In this document: one piece after another, positions 10,730-25,300 of the stretch
How positions within the stretch are numbered: the stretch's first letter is position 1
Layout of the letters: the number at the start of each line of letters is the position of its first letter
Translations under genes and position numbers: made by a program
Source of the DNA: Saccharina japonica
Taxonomy: Eukaryota > Sar > Phaeophyceae > Laminariales > Laminariaceae
NCBI GenBank assembly: GCA_008828725.1
Contig: MEHQ01002596.1
Span: forward strand, 644,601-708,600
Length of the DNA stretch: 64,000 nt
Direction: 5' to 3'
Notes under the pieces: generated by a model
Told to the model about the DNA's origin: nothing
Database searches by the model: none
Seen by the model: only the letters and a program-made list of their open reading frames with translations

Positions 10730-13198
10730 CCCTAACTTCGTCAATTATGAATACCTTGGTCCATGTTAGACATTTTTGTGGTGCCCTGGACAAACTCTAC
10801 CATAGTTGTTCAGACGCCATTTCAATTTGAGTCGATCTTCGTATTTTGAGTTTTCCCTTATAAAATCAAGTGATAATTTTGTCAGTTCTCACGAATAACC
10901 AACAGCGAACACTCGGAGTTCGAACAACAGGTACAATCGAAATAAGGTCTGAACAACTCTTGTGGCATTTGTCGAGGGCATCGCAAAAATGCTCGACAAT
11001 TTTATAAAATATAAATAATTGAGGAAGTTATGGCTGTATTAAGATTTTCAGTCTTATGGCTGGATCCACTATACGTGCACGCACTATAGTTACTGTAGTA
11101 CTGCTTGTACGAGAGCATGCAAGTTTAGACAGCACGGTTTTGATTCTCTTGGAGTCGACCTGAAACGATCTATCGAAATTATTACCGCATGATACCACAT
11201 ACTCGTACATGATTCCAGTTAATCGAAAATATTGATTGATGATGAGATGAGCTCGGTATCCAATACCCAATCATCTTGAACGAGAGATACAACATAATCT
11301 TTCGTTCAAATTTCAAATACCACACGACAAGGCAAGGCAAGGCAAGGCAAGGCACAACAGCACACCGGAGCAAGAGGGCCGGCTAGGGGGTGGGAAAAGG
11401 AGGTGCCGTACGTTGGCCGCACCACCACCGCCATCGGCAAAGGGGGAAACTGCAGCTCTCCGTGCGCTTGTCGCGACACGCTCAGCATGAATGGGAGCGA
11501 GGCTGGCACCGAGACGGTGCCGACCGTGGAACAGGCAAGTTTAATTCTGCGAAGCCTGTTGACCAGGCCTCTGGCAAAAAAGCAGCCGGCCTGGCCTTGT
11601 GTGGTGGATGGCAGCCGATCGTTGGCAAGCAAGGGTGCCCCTTCGCGTGTTGGGTGATCATGGTGCACTCGTTCCACGATGTTGACTTCGACGAGAAGAT
11701 CTGCTTCTTCCTGCGTTTTTTTCGTCAAGTTCGAAGATACCCTGTGGCTCGTAGAGCTCCCGTAGTTTTTCGGCATCCGGGAAAAGATTCGGCCCTTTGT
11801 ATATGATACGTATGTGGCACCGAAAAATGCACTGGAGACTCGGAGCACAGATCAAACCAAGGGTCGTCGCTGCCACAGAGTGGGGTCATTGTTAGTCATG
11901 CTCTTGATGTGTCAGTATTGCTATCCAGGTACTACTTGATGTAGGGCTTGCTGTGTACGGATCTCACGCAGGGCAGAGGGCACCTGTTTTGACCTCTGGT
12001 GGTTGCGCTGTCCTGAGCCATCCGATCCCGCCGCCGAAAATGTCCCAAGCGCCGCTGGGTAGACCCAAGCTCAGCAGTAGCGACGGCATCAGCAGCAACA
12101 ACAGCATCGCCAGTAACAACGAGAGTAACAACAGCTCGATGTTGGTTCCTGGCTCCTCACCGCCCCCCGTAAATCCTTGAGAACGGCAGCGCATCCATCC
12201 ATGATTTTGGCGTCAAACAACTTGGAATTAGTATGGGATCATTTTTTGCAGTATGAAAAGGCTGCAGTACTGCTGTATGTACTGTAGTTGGTTGGATTTT
12301 GTGTTCGTGCAATCGTTGAATTTTCATACTGATGCACAACGTTTGGTATTTCCATGGCAGGGCCATGGCGCTGCCATGAGCCTTCGTGGCAATGTCATTG
12401 GTCTCCATGCCATGCCAGTACTATGTCACCGATATGGCACTGTTGCATGCCATGGCGGTGCCATGGTGATGCCTTGAAGATCCGTGGCAGCGTCATGCCG
12501 ATGACTTTGCAGCTGTCATGACACGCGCATGACACGTGCCACGGAACGTCTCACGGGACAGTCATGGTACATCGCAAGGATGCATGTTCATGGGCTGCCG
12601 TGGCTGTCCTGGCATTGCTCCTGCTCCACAAACTTCCATAATTGTACTCTAGTCGCATTGACCACCAAGCTACGGCCACGACATCTACAGCAGTGTCAGT
12701 CCCTTGGCGGAACCATGAGGCATATTCATGACAATTCCATAGAAATATTCATGACATGTCATGGTACAGTCGGCGCCATAAATACACATGTCAATTGTAT
12801 GAACGCCCATGGCATCGCCATACAAGACTACAGTTCACCAGTTCGTGAAAGTCCATGAACGCCCATGGAATGTTCGCGAACGCCCACGAAATGTCATGAA
12901 TGCCCATGAAATGTCAAGGCGGTGCAATAGCATCGACGGTGCCGTGGCATCGCGATGGTAGTGTCATGGGAGCCCATGGCGATGTCATGGCAGTGCCATA
13001 AAAGCTTATCGCACGCCATGGGGGCTGCCTCATGAGCCACGAAAAAAACAAATATGTAGCATCCCCCAATTCACCGCACACTTACATTTAGTTACTTGTA
13101 GCTCAACTTTTATTTTGCCGTGATTAGATAACCGAACGGGCGGCTTTCATGTCAAGGCTAGTGGATGGCTTACTCCGAGGACGGAGCCCACCATTCGC
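10730..13198. repeat. direct duplication, copy 2 (2.47 kb)
   Basis: This is the second copy of 8111-10579. Its left edge (TAACTTCGTCAATTAT) is less similar than its body, so the breakpoint is within about 20 bp of 10730. It ends 22 bp before the ATG of the SPO22/ZIP4-like gene. If the duplication is real, the gene's promoter region is present twice. Confidence 0.9.
12344..13024. repeat. CATGGCAGTGCCATG-type palindrome array, copy 2
   Basis: This copy is the counterpart of 9725-10405 at the 2619-bp offset. Here the array lies within about 200 bp of the putative start codon at 13221. Confidence 0.75.
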
Positions 13199-13220
13199 TC
13201 GTCACGAAGCAGCCGCCGCC

Positions 13221-13370
13221 ATGTCCGAGGTTCGCGCATTCGTTCGCGCATGGAGACCTACAACGTGTGACCGGAGGACTGGCGCCCAGGAATCGGAGGA
13301 CATGGAAGACGGAGGACGTCAAGATGTGCAAAAAAAGCCCTCATCGGATGCCTTGCTCAAGCTTGCTCAG
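13221..13370 (+). CDS. SPO22/ZIP4-like exon 1
   Basis: Start codon in GCCGCCATGT; 50 codons, ending CTTGCTCAG before GTACGC (phase 0). The charged N-terminus reads MSEVRAFVRAWRPTTC and ends DALLKLAQ. An in-frame upstream ATG at 13149 exists but falls in the duplicated region. Confidence 0.55.
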
Positions 13371-16300
13371 GTACGCCATGCCGTGCTTGGGACCGTGCAT
13401 GTTCTAGAATACTGGCGGCGGTAAGCACGAACTACAGTAAGTGGGGCCTTGCCTTGGATCGGCAGATAAATAGTTTGGAAATAGGGATGTACTGTAAGTT
13501 CCAATGTTCATGTCTTACCAAAGCCAAGATATGACGCACCGATGTCATCATTTTCTATGGTCCCGGCATGAAGGGTGGCTGGTTTTGTGATGGGCGGGTC
13601 ACTCGACTTACAGCATGACATACCGCGCGCACGCGTGCACACGAGCAAACACGCGTGGCAGGTAAACACAGACGATCGTGTCATAATTACCCCTACAACC
13701 AAACTTCAAAACGCGCGTAAATGCGTGTTGCTTGCGTGACGCGCAAGTCGCTCATTACCGGGCCCCTGTTACAGCTGTAGTATAACACGCACGAAAGTAC
13801 CCGTGCGCGATGGCGTACCGGGGGAATATCGTTCATGATACCTGCGTTCGCGTCGAACAAGACAGCGCCAACCCCGTCCAGAGGGTGGAGACGCGAAGCT
13901 GTGGTGGGCACTGACATGCACACAGGCGTAATCACCGCCATGGCCTGCAGCCTTCGTGCCATTTTACCTGCAGTCATCCAGGTCTACGATGCGTTGCATT
14001 CATACTACTACGAGCTTGTGTTCAGTGGATGTTGCACTATTTGGTGTAAGTGTGTGTGCTAAAGCGCGCGTTCAAGCACGCGCTTCGGTGCTTCGCCTAC
14101 TCGACGACAACCCTGCTTTCACAGAAAGGAGTCCAGCTGCACAACAACGCACGGAAGCTGCCGCAAACGAGGGAGGGCGGGGCGGGCGACAGCGATCGCG
14201 ACTGGAAGAGCACAGCTGTGGCCTACCTTCGAGCGACCGCAGCATCGCTTGTTTCTCTCGGGTCCACTTCGTCCCTCAAAGACTGGTGCGTCAAACGCGG
14301 GCAACACAACCATTTGACGTTAGGGCATACTTGAGATGAATCAGCAGACGTGAAATCCGCATGCCACGTGTTATCGTCCTGTGCCCGTGAAATCCCAATT
14401 GCCGCTTGAGCCTACTTGCGCTGTGTCAACACCAGGACTCGGTCTCGGCTGGTTTAGGGCATATTTGAGACAACGAATGAACGAGCGAGCGGGTAAACGA
14501 GTGAACGGGTGACCCCCCTCCCCACTCTCAACCCCCAACTAGTCATGAATGGAAGTCAGACAACGTCGACTCATACAGCTTCTGCGCTACGAATTGAGCT
14601 CTTGAGCTCATCAACGAAATATAATAACGGCTATTCATAAGCCCCACGTCTAGAAGTCGCATGGTTCACCTACTCGAGTACCGCGCGACAATTGATCCAT
14701 GTCCTCTGTTTCTCCTTCCTCCTCTGATGTCCTTCGCTTTTCTTGTTCTAAAAGTGCTAACCTCTGTCGGCTCTTTTCAAAGGCGGGAAACATGCTCGTG
14801 GAAGAAGCTGGTGACGACATCAGGGCAAGTGCATGCAATGCGTCGACGATTCTGCTACGTAGACTTTGTTTGGGAGCAGTGGTGTTCCTGGTGACACATG
14901 CTTTATTTAGCTTAGTAATTGTTACCTGTACGAAGGTCTACTGCTGTACATGTTAAGGAAACACCTGTGCCGCTAAGCTTGCGTCCCCAAAGCTGTTGCC
15001 TGGGATGCTACTCGCCAACACAACACGGTAGCGTGGTAAATTGTAAATTACACGAACTATTATTCGTGTACTACATTACAGCAGTAATCCAGGTGCATGT
15101 TAAACGTCGCCGATACAACGTTACCAGCCCACTACTGTTTGTTGCGGGCGTACTGTAGTTTGTAGTTTGGAACCCGGGGCTTGTCAAGAAGAGATGAACA
15201 AGCCTCCCTGGCAAATATAGACCCCTTGCAATGTACTACTGTAGCTATTGCCAGCTGAGCGACTTTTGCGTGGGAATAACGTATTTAATGTGCGTGAGAA
15301 CTTCATACCTTCGGCGCCGCCTTGTTTTGAACCTCGAAATTCATGAATCCCGACTAACACACCAACGAACACCTACGTTCAATCGCACCGCAGACAATCG
15401 GATTCGGGGAATGTGCCCCGTCGGCGACTGTATCGCTCTTAAAAGGGTCGCCAATGCGGGGTTTCACGTATTTTGCATTATCTCGCTCATGTCAACTCAG
15501 GCTCTGGAGATGTTCGACGACGCAGAGACTTTCTTCCGTCGGCTGCCAGGCTCATTCTACGGCAAGTTGCTGCACGCAGAGCAGATACCATTAATAGTCG
15601 TCTTCGCTTGGCAAACAATATTTCATTTCGAACAGGTCTTCACACAAAGGGGTACCTCAGGATGAGTCCAGCGGTCACCATCGACTGGAATTAATCACAC
15701 GGCCGCGTAGTGCTGATACGCTGGCAATGCCTCCGATATCCACCTTTTATCGTATTGTTCCGCGCAAGTTACTGTAGTACACGTAAAAATATGTGGTCAA
15801 TACAGGGACCAAACCCAAACCTGCGTAAGGTCTTCCACTACTTAAGGTTACGGCGGTGCCTGTCGAGAAAGTCTCAGTCCAGCTTGCGTACGGTACGATT
15901 CGCACCGTTTATTTGTAACGCCCGTCCCAGACTGCTCGTGCGTTTGAGAGACGTTGAATGCTCCCATATTGTCTGCCCGTTTTGTTTAAGAGCCAGTGAC
16001 TTCTTCCATGTCATCCAAGACATGCTTCGCTGCACCGAAGTTGGACACGCTCGCGAGGCCGTCTTAGAAAAGTAAACATGCATGCATGCCGCTTCTCACA
16101 CACAGCAGAAAAGGGTTCCCAGAAGAAACGCAGTGCACTACACACGGAATCCATGTTCGAGACTTGAAATAATTATACTATGTGTACCTCGGTGCAGGTT
16201 CTGGGGGGCAGGGTCTGGAACGCCTGTCCCTGTCGGCTGAGGACCTGGTCATGGCTATGCACAAGGCGTCAAGCCGCCGGATAGAGGTTTTGAGTAGAAC

Positions 16301-19300
16301 GACTGGCAACGTAGACCAGGTAGGCTCATCCCCGGTGGTGCCGGTATTCCCACGCGATCCTTACAGCGTAGGGCACACCAATTATGCGAGAGGGGTCAAC
16401 AAGCCTCGATCATGTAACCAAGCATTTGAACCAAAAGTTATCTTGATCCAGGAACATGCTTGTATGGCTTATGGTAGGGATGTAAGGATCTTCGGCACGA
16501 TCTGGCATTCCATCACTGGCACCCCTCAACCATGCATGCCGTGCAGTCGCCGCTAATGATAACGCCGCTAAAATACGCATAAACTCGAGGGTCTACTAGA
16601 AACACAACAATCCGACACCACACTCTATTGCTCTAGACTCAGACAAGGCGATATACCAAAACCAACTAAATTCACAACCAAAGAAATGCTACATTTTGAC
16701 TGTACGAGCACCGGTATTCTGTTTCCCCTACAGGAATCCACGCTAAGCCCTAGCCATTTGTATTTTTTTTTATGTATTATCTTTTTAAGAGTGTTGTGTC
16801 GTGTTCTCTGCTTGTCGCGGACCCTTGGTAAACCAATTTTTCCCTTTCGTACACAGATGGTGACAGGTTACGAGCACCAGCTCAAAATGCTGTCGCTGAA
16901 TGCGCCGGCGGGTCTGAGCGTGAGGACCGCACTGCATGCGGCGTCAGTGGGCGAGGAACGTTTCAACAAGGGCGACTGTCGAGGTTCTTCACGGCTGTTC
17001 AGGTGCACTACAACGTAAACACACATATATATATATATACGCGTTGTAGTAGGAACTGCTTCATAATGGTCCATACAAGTAAACGGGGGGGCGGGGGGAG
17101 GTGTACTCATGTCATACAAGTAAACGAGGGGATTATGGTGAAACGCCCCATCACAGTGCGTCGAACGTCAGGGCCAGAAAAGGACTCTGACAAGTAAGCG
17201 ATTTTCGTGCTTAGAGTTTTACTTACTGTAGATCTACAGCAGTACCAACCAAGCAGGTCTGACTCATCCCACGGTATACCTTATTGGGGTTTTGCAGTTA
17301 GTTTTTGCCTTCTGAGGCAATCTTTTATGACTGATTATTATTCTTCTCCTCAAGCGAGCAACTACCGGTTACCGTATAGTGAATACCTCGTTTTTCGCTA
17401 GGGGTTATCACTTGAGGATCTCTATGCTACTAATAAGTCGAAAACTGACTTTTTAACAAATCTGGAAAGTGTAACCAGATTAACCATCCCATGGCCTCGG
17501 TATACAACGGATAATATGTATATGGCCAAACAATAATGATACCGTGTGCTTCGAAGGTGAAAACTAGTTAATATATTAAATGAGCATGAAGCAATTACAA
17601 TGTGTCCCTCGAAGGTGAAAACTAGATACAGTTTCGCCCTATTCGGTATCTGGTACAGTACTCTTCTCGGTGTAAATCATATCAATAGGTATGATCTGTA
17701 GACTATACCAGATACTACCATTATATAAAAACAACTGTTTTTCTTCCGACGATATTGGGTTAACCCCTTGAGAACTGGTCCCACAAATTTGGGGACAATC
17801 TACTTGGAATTAGTGTGGGACATTTGTTTCAGTTCTGAATGATGTAAGGAGCCCTGTCAGTCAGAAAAAAGTGTAACAAAACACGGTATTGTACCCCTAT
17901 CGTAGTACGGATCTTTGAAGTAATGATCATGTTTCACGATTGCAGTACCGTAGCGCATATAATGTTTTACCGGGTTGCGCGAACAAACTTCTTCGAAGTC
18001 GTATTTCAGGTGAAGTGTTGTATATTGAGCTCCTCATGCTTGAGGAGCTAATAAAATAAGGCACTAACCCTACAGGGGCATTTCTTGTCTGTGAACTTGT
18101 CCGGTAGCCCCCTTCTGGGACAACCTGTCATCTACTGTATACCACACGAAACCAGGAATGCTTCGAACGCCCACTCAAAAGCTCAAACCACCCCGCGCAC
18201 TGCGTGCAACATGTTGTTGACCTCTGTAGGTACGTACATAGTTCGCCCCGTGCAACTGAAAAACGGCACTTCGGCCCATATTGCCGAGGGCGAGCGCTGC
18301 TGCTCGAATCAACCAAGGAAAACTCACGGTGTACTCACTGATGCTGCATCGCTTTTCACGCAACAACCTTAAGAAATCACGGTACCACGACATCGCCAGC
18401 GTATTTACACTCGCATGGCGGTTGCGGTGATTTTCAGGATGTCTCTCCGAGCCCTGGGTGGCGACCTGGACGAGCCGACAACGGAGGCTTCGAAAGCACA
18501 TGCTGGTCTTCGGCGAACCATGCTGTTTTCTCTAGCGCATTGCTACAGTCAAAGGCAAGCGAGTTTTAATGGGATGTCGTGGAATCGTTTTTTTCTCCTA
18601 GTTTCATCGCGGGGCGCGCAGGGAGCCAGCTGCAGCAGGAATGGCCCAAACATCTACAACTATATCGATTGATATTTTGCTCTAGCTGGCTTCTCGTTGT
18701 TGACTACCGACAACGCGTATCTGGAGCATGCGTGCCCCACTTTCTCTGTGTGTGTCTCTCTCTCCCTGTTTCTCCATCTGTCTGCCCCTGTGTCTCTCTC
18801 TGTCTGCGTGACTCTCTGTCTGCATCTCTCATTTTCTCTCACCCCCTCCCCCTGACTCAACGCGCGATGCACTCAACACCTCTATCAATACCTCTACTGT
18901 GGAATAATACCCCTCGAGTATCTTGTTATAATGTTCAACATCAAACCACTGGGTGTGCTGTTTGTAGACGTGAGTTTTCAATCGTCAACTCGCGTCATCT
19001 CTGTCGAGCAGCGGCGACCACACGCAGGCAATCCTGTGCACCAAAAAGTTAGAGGATATCAAGGAGAGTGCCGGGGCGGTGCATACGGACGTCATGGAGT
19101 TGTTTTTCGCCAAGAGCAAGGTGCGGCCTGTAATACGTTAGTGGCCAGGCAGGTTCCCCTCTCGACGCATGCTACGATAGAGGTGCACCATGCTTTTTCT
19201 GAGCTCCTCACTTAAGGAGCGTCATACCTCACCGAAAAAATGATTTTGGAGGAAAATAAAAGTGCTGCCGGATGAGAAATCTCTTGGCCGAAGTACTCTG

Positions 19301-22300
19301 ACGCATTAGTCGTCACAAAAATGAGAGTCCGACGAATTTGGGTTAAGGATCCCGATCGTTCAGAAACCGATTCAGCCGAAAAGTGCTACCTCTACCGTGG
19401 CACGCGTCTCTCGGCCTTAGAATTCTGAGCCACCCCATCCAAATTCGGCCCATGCTTTCACACAAGAACACCAATGACCTAAATTTACCATACTTACGTG
19501 TGCATAACCACCCAAACGTGTATAGCGGTATCGTTCAACAGCGGGCTAAGCCGCCCTGTCTCCACTTTGTATGGCCTCCTTGGCCCTGAAACCCCACACT
19601 GGCCTTGAACCATCTCGTGCAGTACTACCGGAGGAACGTTTACTGTAGTATTAAGGAGACTCACGCATGGCATTGCTGCATATATGCAAATGCAGGTACA
19701 CCGGACACAGGTTTCAATATTGGGAAATCATTTCGGTCACTATGACATACGTAAGAGAATTAAGTTATTATAACGAATTGCGATTGTCTTTCGCAGGTTC
19801 TGTGTGATGCCGGAGATCTCACAGGCGCCTACGACGCTGCCGAAGCCCTAGTTGGCGTAATGCCCACTTCGGAGGGTTCGAGTGTCTCGGGTCGGGTCGA
19901 TCTTGATCTGGCGACCGCACGGATGATAAGCGGGCGGGAAGATTGCTCCGACCGTAGCCTTGGGCTTTTCGCCAAAATTGCTGACAGGTTGGACAAATGT
20001 CGACATAGTACTGTACCGAGCCTCTGCTGTATTACGAAACCAGGATACTGGCCAAGGCCATGTGTCCTATTTAAATAAGATAATGTGTTTCACACCACAT
20101 TTGCTGTGACCGTTCCCGATTTTCTCATTCGTCTTGAAATTAAAGGCGGGTTTCTTGTGGGTCTTGCTTGTGGCAGGCCTTAATAGAGAGCCGGTAGTGT
20201 CGGACGACATACACACCCCGCACGCAACGTGAATAAAATGGTGATGTTGACACTGCCCGATGAATATATGCATGCGCTTGGTATTCTTCAAGCAACAAAC
20301 CCGTCCATACAACGTAGCGAAGGGAGTGGAGGTTGGAGCAGATATGTTTCATTCAGGATCCCAAGATGTCGGCCGAAATAACGGGGGGAGGCAGCACCTA
20401 CTGATTGAGGCTGTTTTTTTCAAGCTAATGGTTTCACTTTTGTTTTGGCACTTTGACAGGGGTTGACTGTTCTTTTCGCGTAGCATCGCCCGATATCCGG
20501 TCATCTCTTTGTCGTAGCGATGCGTTGGAACTGCTGACTCTGCTTGCAAACATAGCCCAGCCGGTGTGTTCATCAGTATGCACCCCCGCGACTGTTCCAT
20601 GATCGATTCGCCGTTGCGCTCGCAAGGTTTGAGGGGACTTCGAAGGCGGTTGATGCCCGTGTGGCTCTGTTAGGGGGGCTTGCGATGGCCATCCGTCTCA
20701 GAAGCGAAGGGTGTGGCGCCGGCAGCAATTCCCCCAATGACGAGGCGTCTGTCGACGGGGTGTCGACCACCGGGCCACGCCCAGCTGCAGCACCTGCCTT
20801 AGACAAAGCTATGACTCTGGCGGAGAAAACGGCGGATGAACTAATTGCTCGCGTGACTATAGAAGCACGGACAGTGACCAAATCCCAGGCTAGTGACTGA
20901 ACATTGCACATTCACGCCCCCCGAGACTCGAAAACGCCCTCGTGGTGCGATTTTTCCTACAGTATCATAGTGCCGGGAATATTACTCTCGCATTGGCTAG
21001 CAGCGCTTGGGGATGTCCGAGTTGAAGATGGCGGTAGTTCAATAAGCCCCAAACTTATATGGATGCCGAACAGAGGAAGCCTTGTGTGCCAGGTTCTATC
21101 TTCCAGGTATCAACAAACGACACCCGAACGGTCGCTGAGAAGCCGTTGCCGGTGTGCTGTATCCCACGACATAGATGTAACGCTATAAGCGATGGCTCAT
21201 AGTACGAAATGTGGACATTGGGAATCGGCCTCCGCAATAGCACAACTCCCTGCAGTCCTGTCCGAAACGCTTGAGGCCACGTCGCCAGTTTCCACGGCGT
21301 ACAAGATAAACGAAACAATGTATCATCCACGCGTGCGTCCTCTTTTTTTCTGACAACCGGATTGAAGGGCGTGGTCCTCAACTAGTACATAGTACCAGCA
21401 CCCACCACACATATGGATTATTCCAGCAACAATTGTACCACAGAATAGGATATACCCAGTAGTAGCCACCAACATATATACCTTCTGTAAAGCAAGCGTT
21501 CAGCACGAAGGCTAATAATACTGGTAGCATCCTCCTCCCCCTTTCGTATCCACCCCCCCTTCGTACCCACAGGCGGAGGCAGCCCTGGAAGGTCTGGTGA
21601 CATTCGCCGAGAGCTTTCAGGGCCGTGGAGAGTGGGAAGGATGCGCCAAGTGGTGTGACCGAGCGATTCGTCTCGCCAAGGGCCTGTCAAATTCACCGGC
21701 GTCTCCTTCCCAATCGGCAGAAACCCCCGAGACGGGTCGGGAAGACTCACTGGCGAATGCAGCGAAGTCGATGCTAGCGAGTCTACTCACACTAAGAGGT
21801 GGGTACCAGTGTGTAGCCATGCTACTATGCAGTGCAGTGGAGCCATGCTACTACAGTGCGGTATAAGGGGTTAGTTTGGGCACTGTCTTACTGGAGACGT
21901 TCTGAGTCATGTCACTACAGTGCGGTAGCGGGGGTACTTTTGGGCCCAATATGTGTTGAGTGGCGGGACCCCTCAACTGAAGAAGCGCCCAATATCTTCG
22001 CAATTCCTTTTGTACTGTATAGGAACCATTTTGTTCGTGGTATTCCTACTGTAGTCGATTTGATTGTTTGTCACGTGGCACGGACACGATTTATCAGGTT
22101 GGGGGTTGGGTGAGGCGTGGAGCGCCTCGCGTGAGGAACACGATAAACACCAGGCCTACCGTAGAACCTCTCTATTCCCTTATGAAACACAAAACCGAGA
22201 GGCAATACTACGCAATATACTTCGTATAGATATTAACTGGTGCTAGAGGAGAGAGGCTACCTGCACTTTTACCATGCTCTGTATCTGTGAATAGTCCAAA

Positions 22301-25300
22301 ACTGAACTTGAAAACACTTTGTTGGTGAAGCGTAAACAAACCAGACCCATGGTGGTGCATATCGCGGAATCAACAATCATGAAACCTTCTGACTGCAAAA
22401 AGTTAGGGTAGTCGCTTGGCCGAGTGGCGCTCAGTGGCCGCAAACCAAGGACCTCAAAGTGCCCCCTTTTCTGTAGCACCAGTCGGCGTCTGCGTGGGGG
22501 AAGACGCGCACAATGCCCTGTCTTGAAAATGCATATCTGCCAAAATTGTTTAATCCGTCAAGCTCATAAGTGGTATGCACCTCCCGAGATTATGAGCGCA
22601 AGCACTCATCTCGGTTGTGCTTCCTTCCTGGCAAACGCTGCACTACATGTCGTCGGTCGGAGCAAGGAGAAATGGAGTGCCGGCTTGGAGATTTTTCTTC
22701 GAGCAGTCTCTCCCTCGACCAAGCGCTTGCCCTGTGTCCAACCGATGGAAGAGCCCGTGAGGTAAGTCTTGCAGTCGTGCATGTAATGGGGTTTTAGAAC
22801 CCGGGTTGTAGACAACGAAACACTCGAAAATGTATACTGGTACCTGATAAAAACAAACCAACTACTACTGTACGACTTACGTTAGAGCCGCATTTTGTTT
22901 CGGCAGACCCCGTATACGGTATTGTGAGGCGTTTTGCGGAAATCAAAGACGCCTGCTACGATAGAGGCACAACAGTAGCACTGTTTGTCCAAATAGTTTG
23001 TTTTTTACGAAGATCCTCATCTAGGGGTCTACCCCGCTTCCCTTTTTTTGTTGTTGCGTATATTTTTCCCTGTACACCTAGCTCATGGTACTGTTCATCG
23101 GGTATACATAGCCAGCATGGTTTCTCGAAGACAGGCTTGGGGCGTATGCTACGGCAAAGGTACACGACGCTTATTCTGAAGGTGGTCACTTAAGGAGCTC
23201 TAAACCTCCAGCCCTCTCATAAGAAAGTACCCTACAAGAAACTCAACCTAAACATTACGGGGGAAATAAGAAAGTCGACAGCTATTATACTAAATTCAGT
23301 GTGGGACACACCCCTTTCTCAAATAAGAAAGTCCGCCTAAGCCCGATTTCTGGTTTTCTTATGAGCGGGCCAGTACTGTATATACAGGTACCTCACCCAA
23401 AACCCGATTTTGGAGGTAAATAAAAGTGCGACCTGGTGAACAATCCGACGGCCTAAGAATACAATGAAACTTATTTGGCAACACAAGAAAGAAATTCCGA
23501 CGATTTGGGGTTAAGAAACCCCGTTATTCCGAAACAATTTCGGCCCAAAAATGTCACCTCTGTCGTAGCACGCGTCCTGGGAGCTACTGTAGGTATGTGG
23601 AGCTACTCAAATTGGGGATTTGAGAAATTTTTCGTGGTACCCCTATCATAACGTAGAATTCGTCCGAAATGACCTCTAAATTATGGCTGGGTGTCTCCTG
23701 CCCTTGCTCCTTCCTCGCACATACACATGTTGGCCTCCTGATCGAATGACACGCACCCAAGGTCTTCAACGACGCTGAGGAGTGAACGTATCGCCCTCTT
23801 TTGAACCGTTCACATGGTTGAGACCGTCTCCAAAATGTGATGGAGGGGTGGGTGACTAGGGGACTATTTAACGCACAACTGCCTCGGCATCGAGGAGGCG
23901 ATGCCTCTTCAGTGCGAACTTTCTTCTGCATGCCCATATATAGTTTTTGATCAACTATTTTACGGATCCAAAACTGAAGTGCATACTAATAGTCCACCCT
24001 TAGACGGTATTGCCCACTCCGGGTGGGAGCCGTAAAATTTGCAAGATCTACAGTATGTAGGACACATTTCCTGGGTTGGAGTTGTACTATACAGATCCTG
24101 CAGAACATCTCATAGCGGCAGGTTAGGTTCTAGGCATTTTAGATCGTTACATGTCCGACATGTGGAAGGTTGACAGTACTGCGCTTCTCACCGCGTCAGG
24201 TGGCCTTCTGGTCAGCAGCGCGCGACCCTGCCCGCGACGAGAGCTCGCTGTCTGCTCGGCTTTCGGCGCTCTCAGGCTCTCAGGCTGGTCTCGACCCCAC
24301 AGCCCTGTGCGAATATTTGGCCTCTTGCGCTGCACTGGTAGCTGGAACAACCGAGACACGTGACCGTCGCATCCCAGGCGAGTTACAGATATGAAATGCC
24401 TACGAGCCCTCTGTTGAAGCACTCCGTGCAAGCCCTGCGTGATGTGGTTCGCACATGATAGCTTTGACCAAGCGCGCGTCGGTATCTGGACAACTTCAGT
24501 AGTACCAGGTATTCTATCTGGAGTTCAAAATGTCGAAGAAGTTTTCAAAACAATCGCCAAGCTGGTTTTGTTTCTCGAGGTGCGCGCTGGCGGTGAGCCC
24601 GTTTGAGGCGTGCCACTTTCGCTACGGTGAGAGCAGCGCCTCTTTTTCCTGAGGCTCCTCACTTGAGACGGTCATACCTCGCCCGATAACAGATGCTAAG
24701 TGCCGTAGAGGCCCGCGTGGCGTATTTCCACTGCTCCATGGATGCAGCAGGACGACGGCTAGGCTACTGTATGAACAAGCTCATGTCTCACCCAATATCA
24801 GACGCCGAAAAAATTGCACGCTAAGGCTCGATACCCAATTCCATGGTCTTTGTCGGTGCTTCGTATCTGGTCAATAGCATTGTAAGAAACACGTCGGACC
24901 CCAACGATATTAGGTAGCTCCCCGTCAAAGTGAGAAAAACAGTTGGCTGAAAACAAAATGTACAACTCCTACCGTAGCACGCCTCCTTTGGCCTAGCTTT
25001 TTGTCCCATTATTTACGTTATTAGACCCAGCACCGCCCGGAATCATAGTTTGTCTGTGCTCGGCATTGGCAGATCATGTCGAGGGGCAGGCCGCAATGTC
25101 TCCTGAAACGAAGGAGACGGTGTGGGACAGCCGCGTCATCATGGTAGAAGAACACCTCTTGGGGGCGCTTCTGGCCAGTTCTGCAAACCTTCCCACACCC
25201 AAGCGGCGGCCCAAAGCCGGGAAAACATCACGGGGAGGCGGTGGCTTATGTTCCCCTAGTGGTCGAGCAGATGACTGTGGATGTGAGCCAACTTCGGCGG

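Noticed and set aside
8687..11848. 180- and 138-residue frames present twice
   Set aside because: They are duplicated only because the DNA is. They overlap each other on opposite strands, include a pentamer repeat and match no family.
14825..14890. Extension of exon 3 to the GT donor at 14891
   Set aside because: In phase, but it would insert a non-TPR hydrophobic stretch in the middle of a helix pair; the GC donor gives a better protein. Kept as an alternative.
15710..16075. 121-residue + frame between exons 4 and 5 of the meiotic gene
   Set aside because: Does not keep splice phase with its neighbours and lacks TPR-like pattern; treated as intron.
22424..22765. 113-residue frame overlapping exon 12
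   Set aside because: Its first part is MITE C sequence. The other frame holds the TPR consensus and the correct phase.
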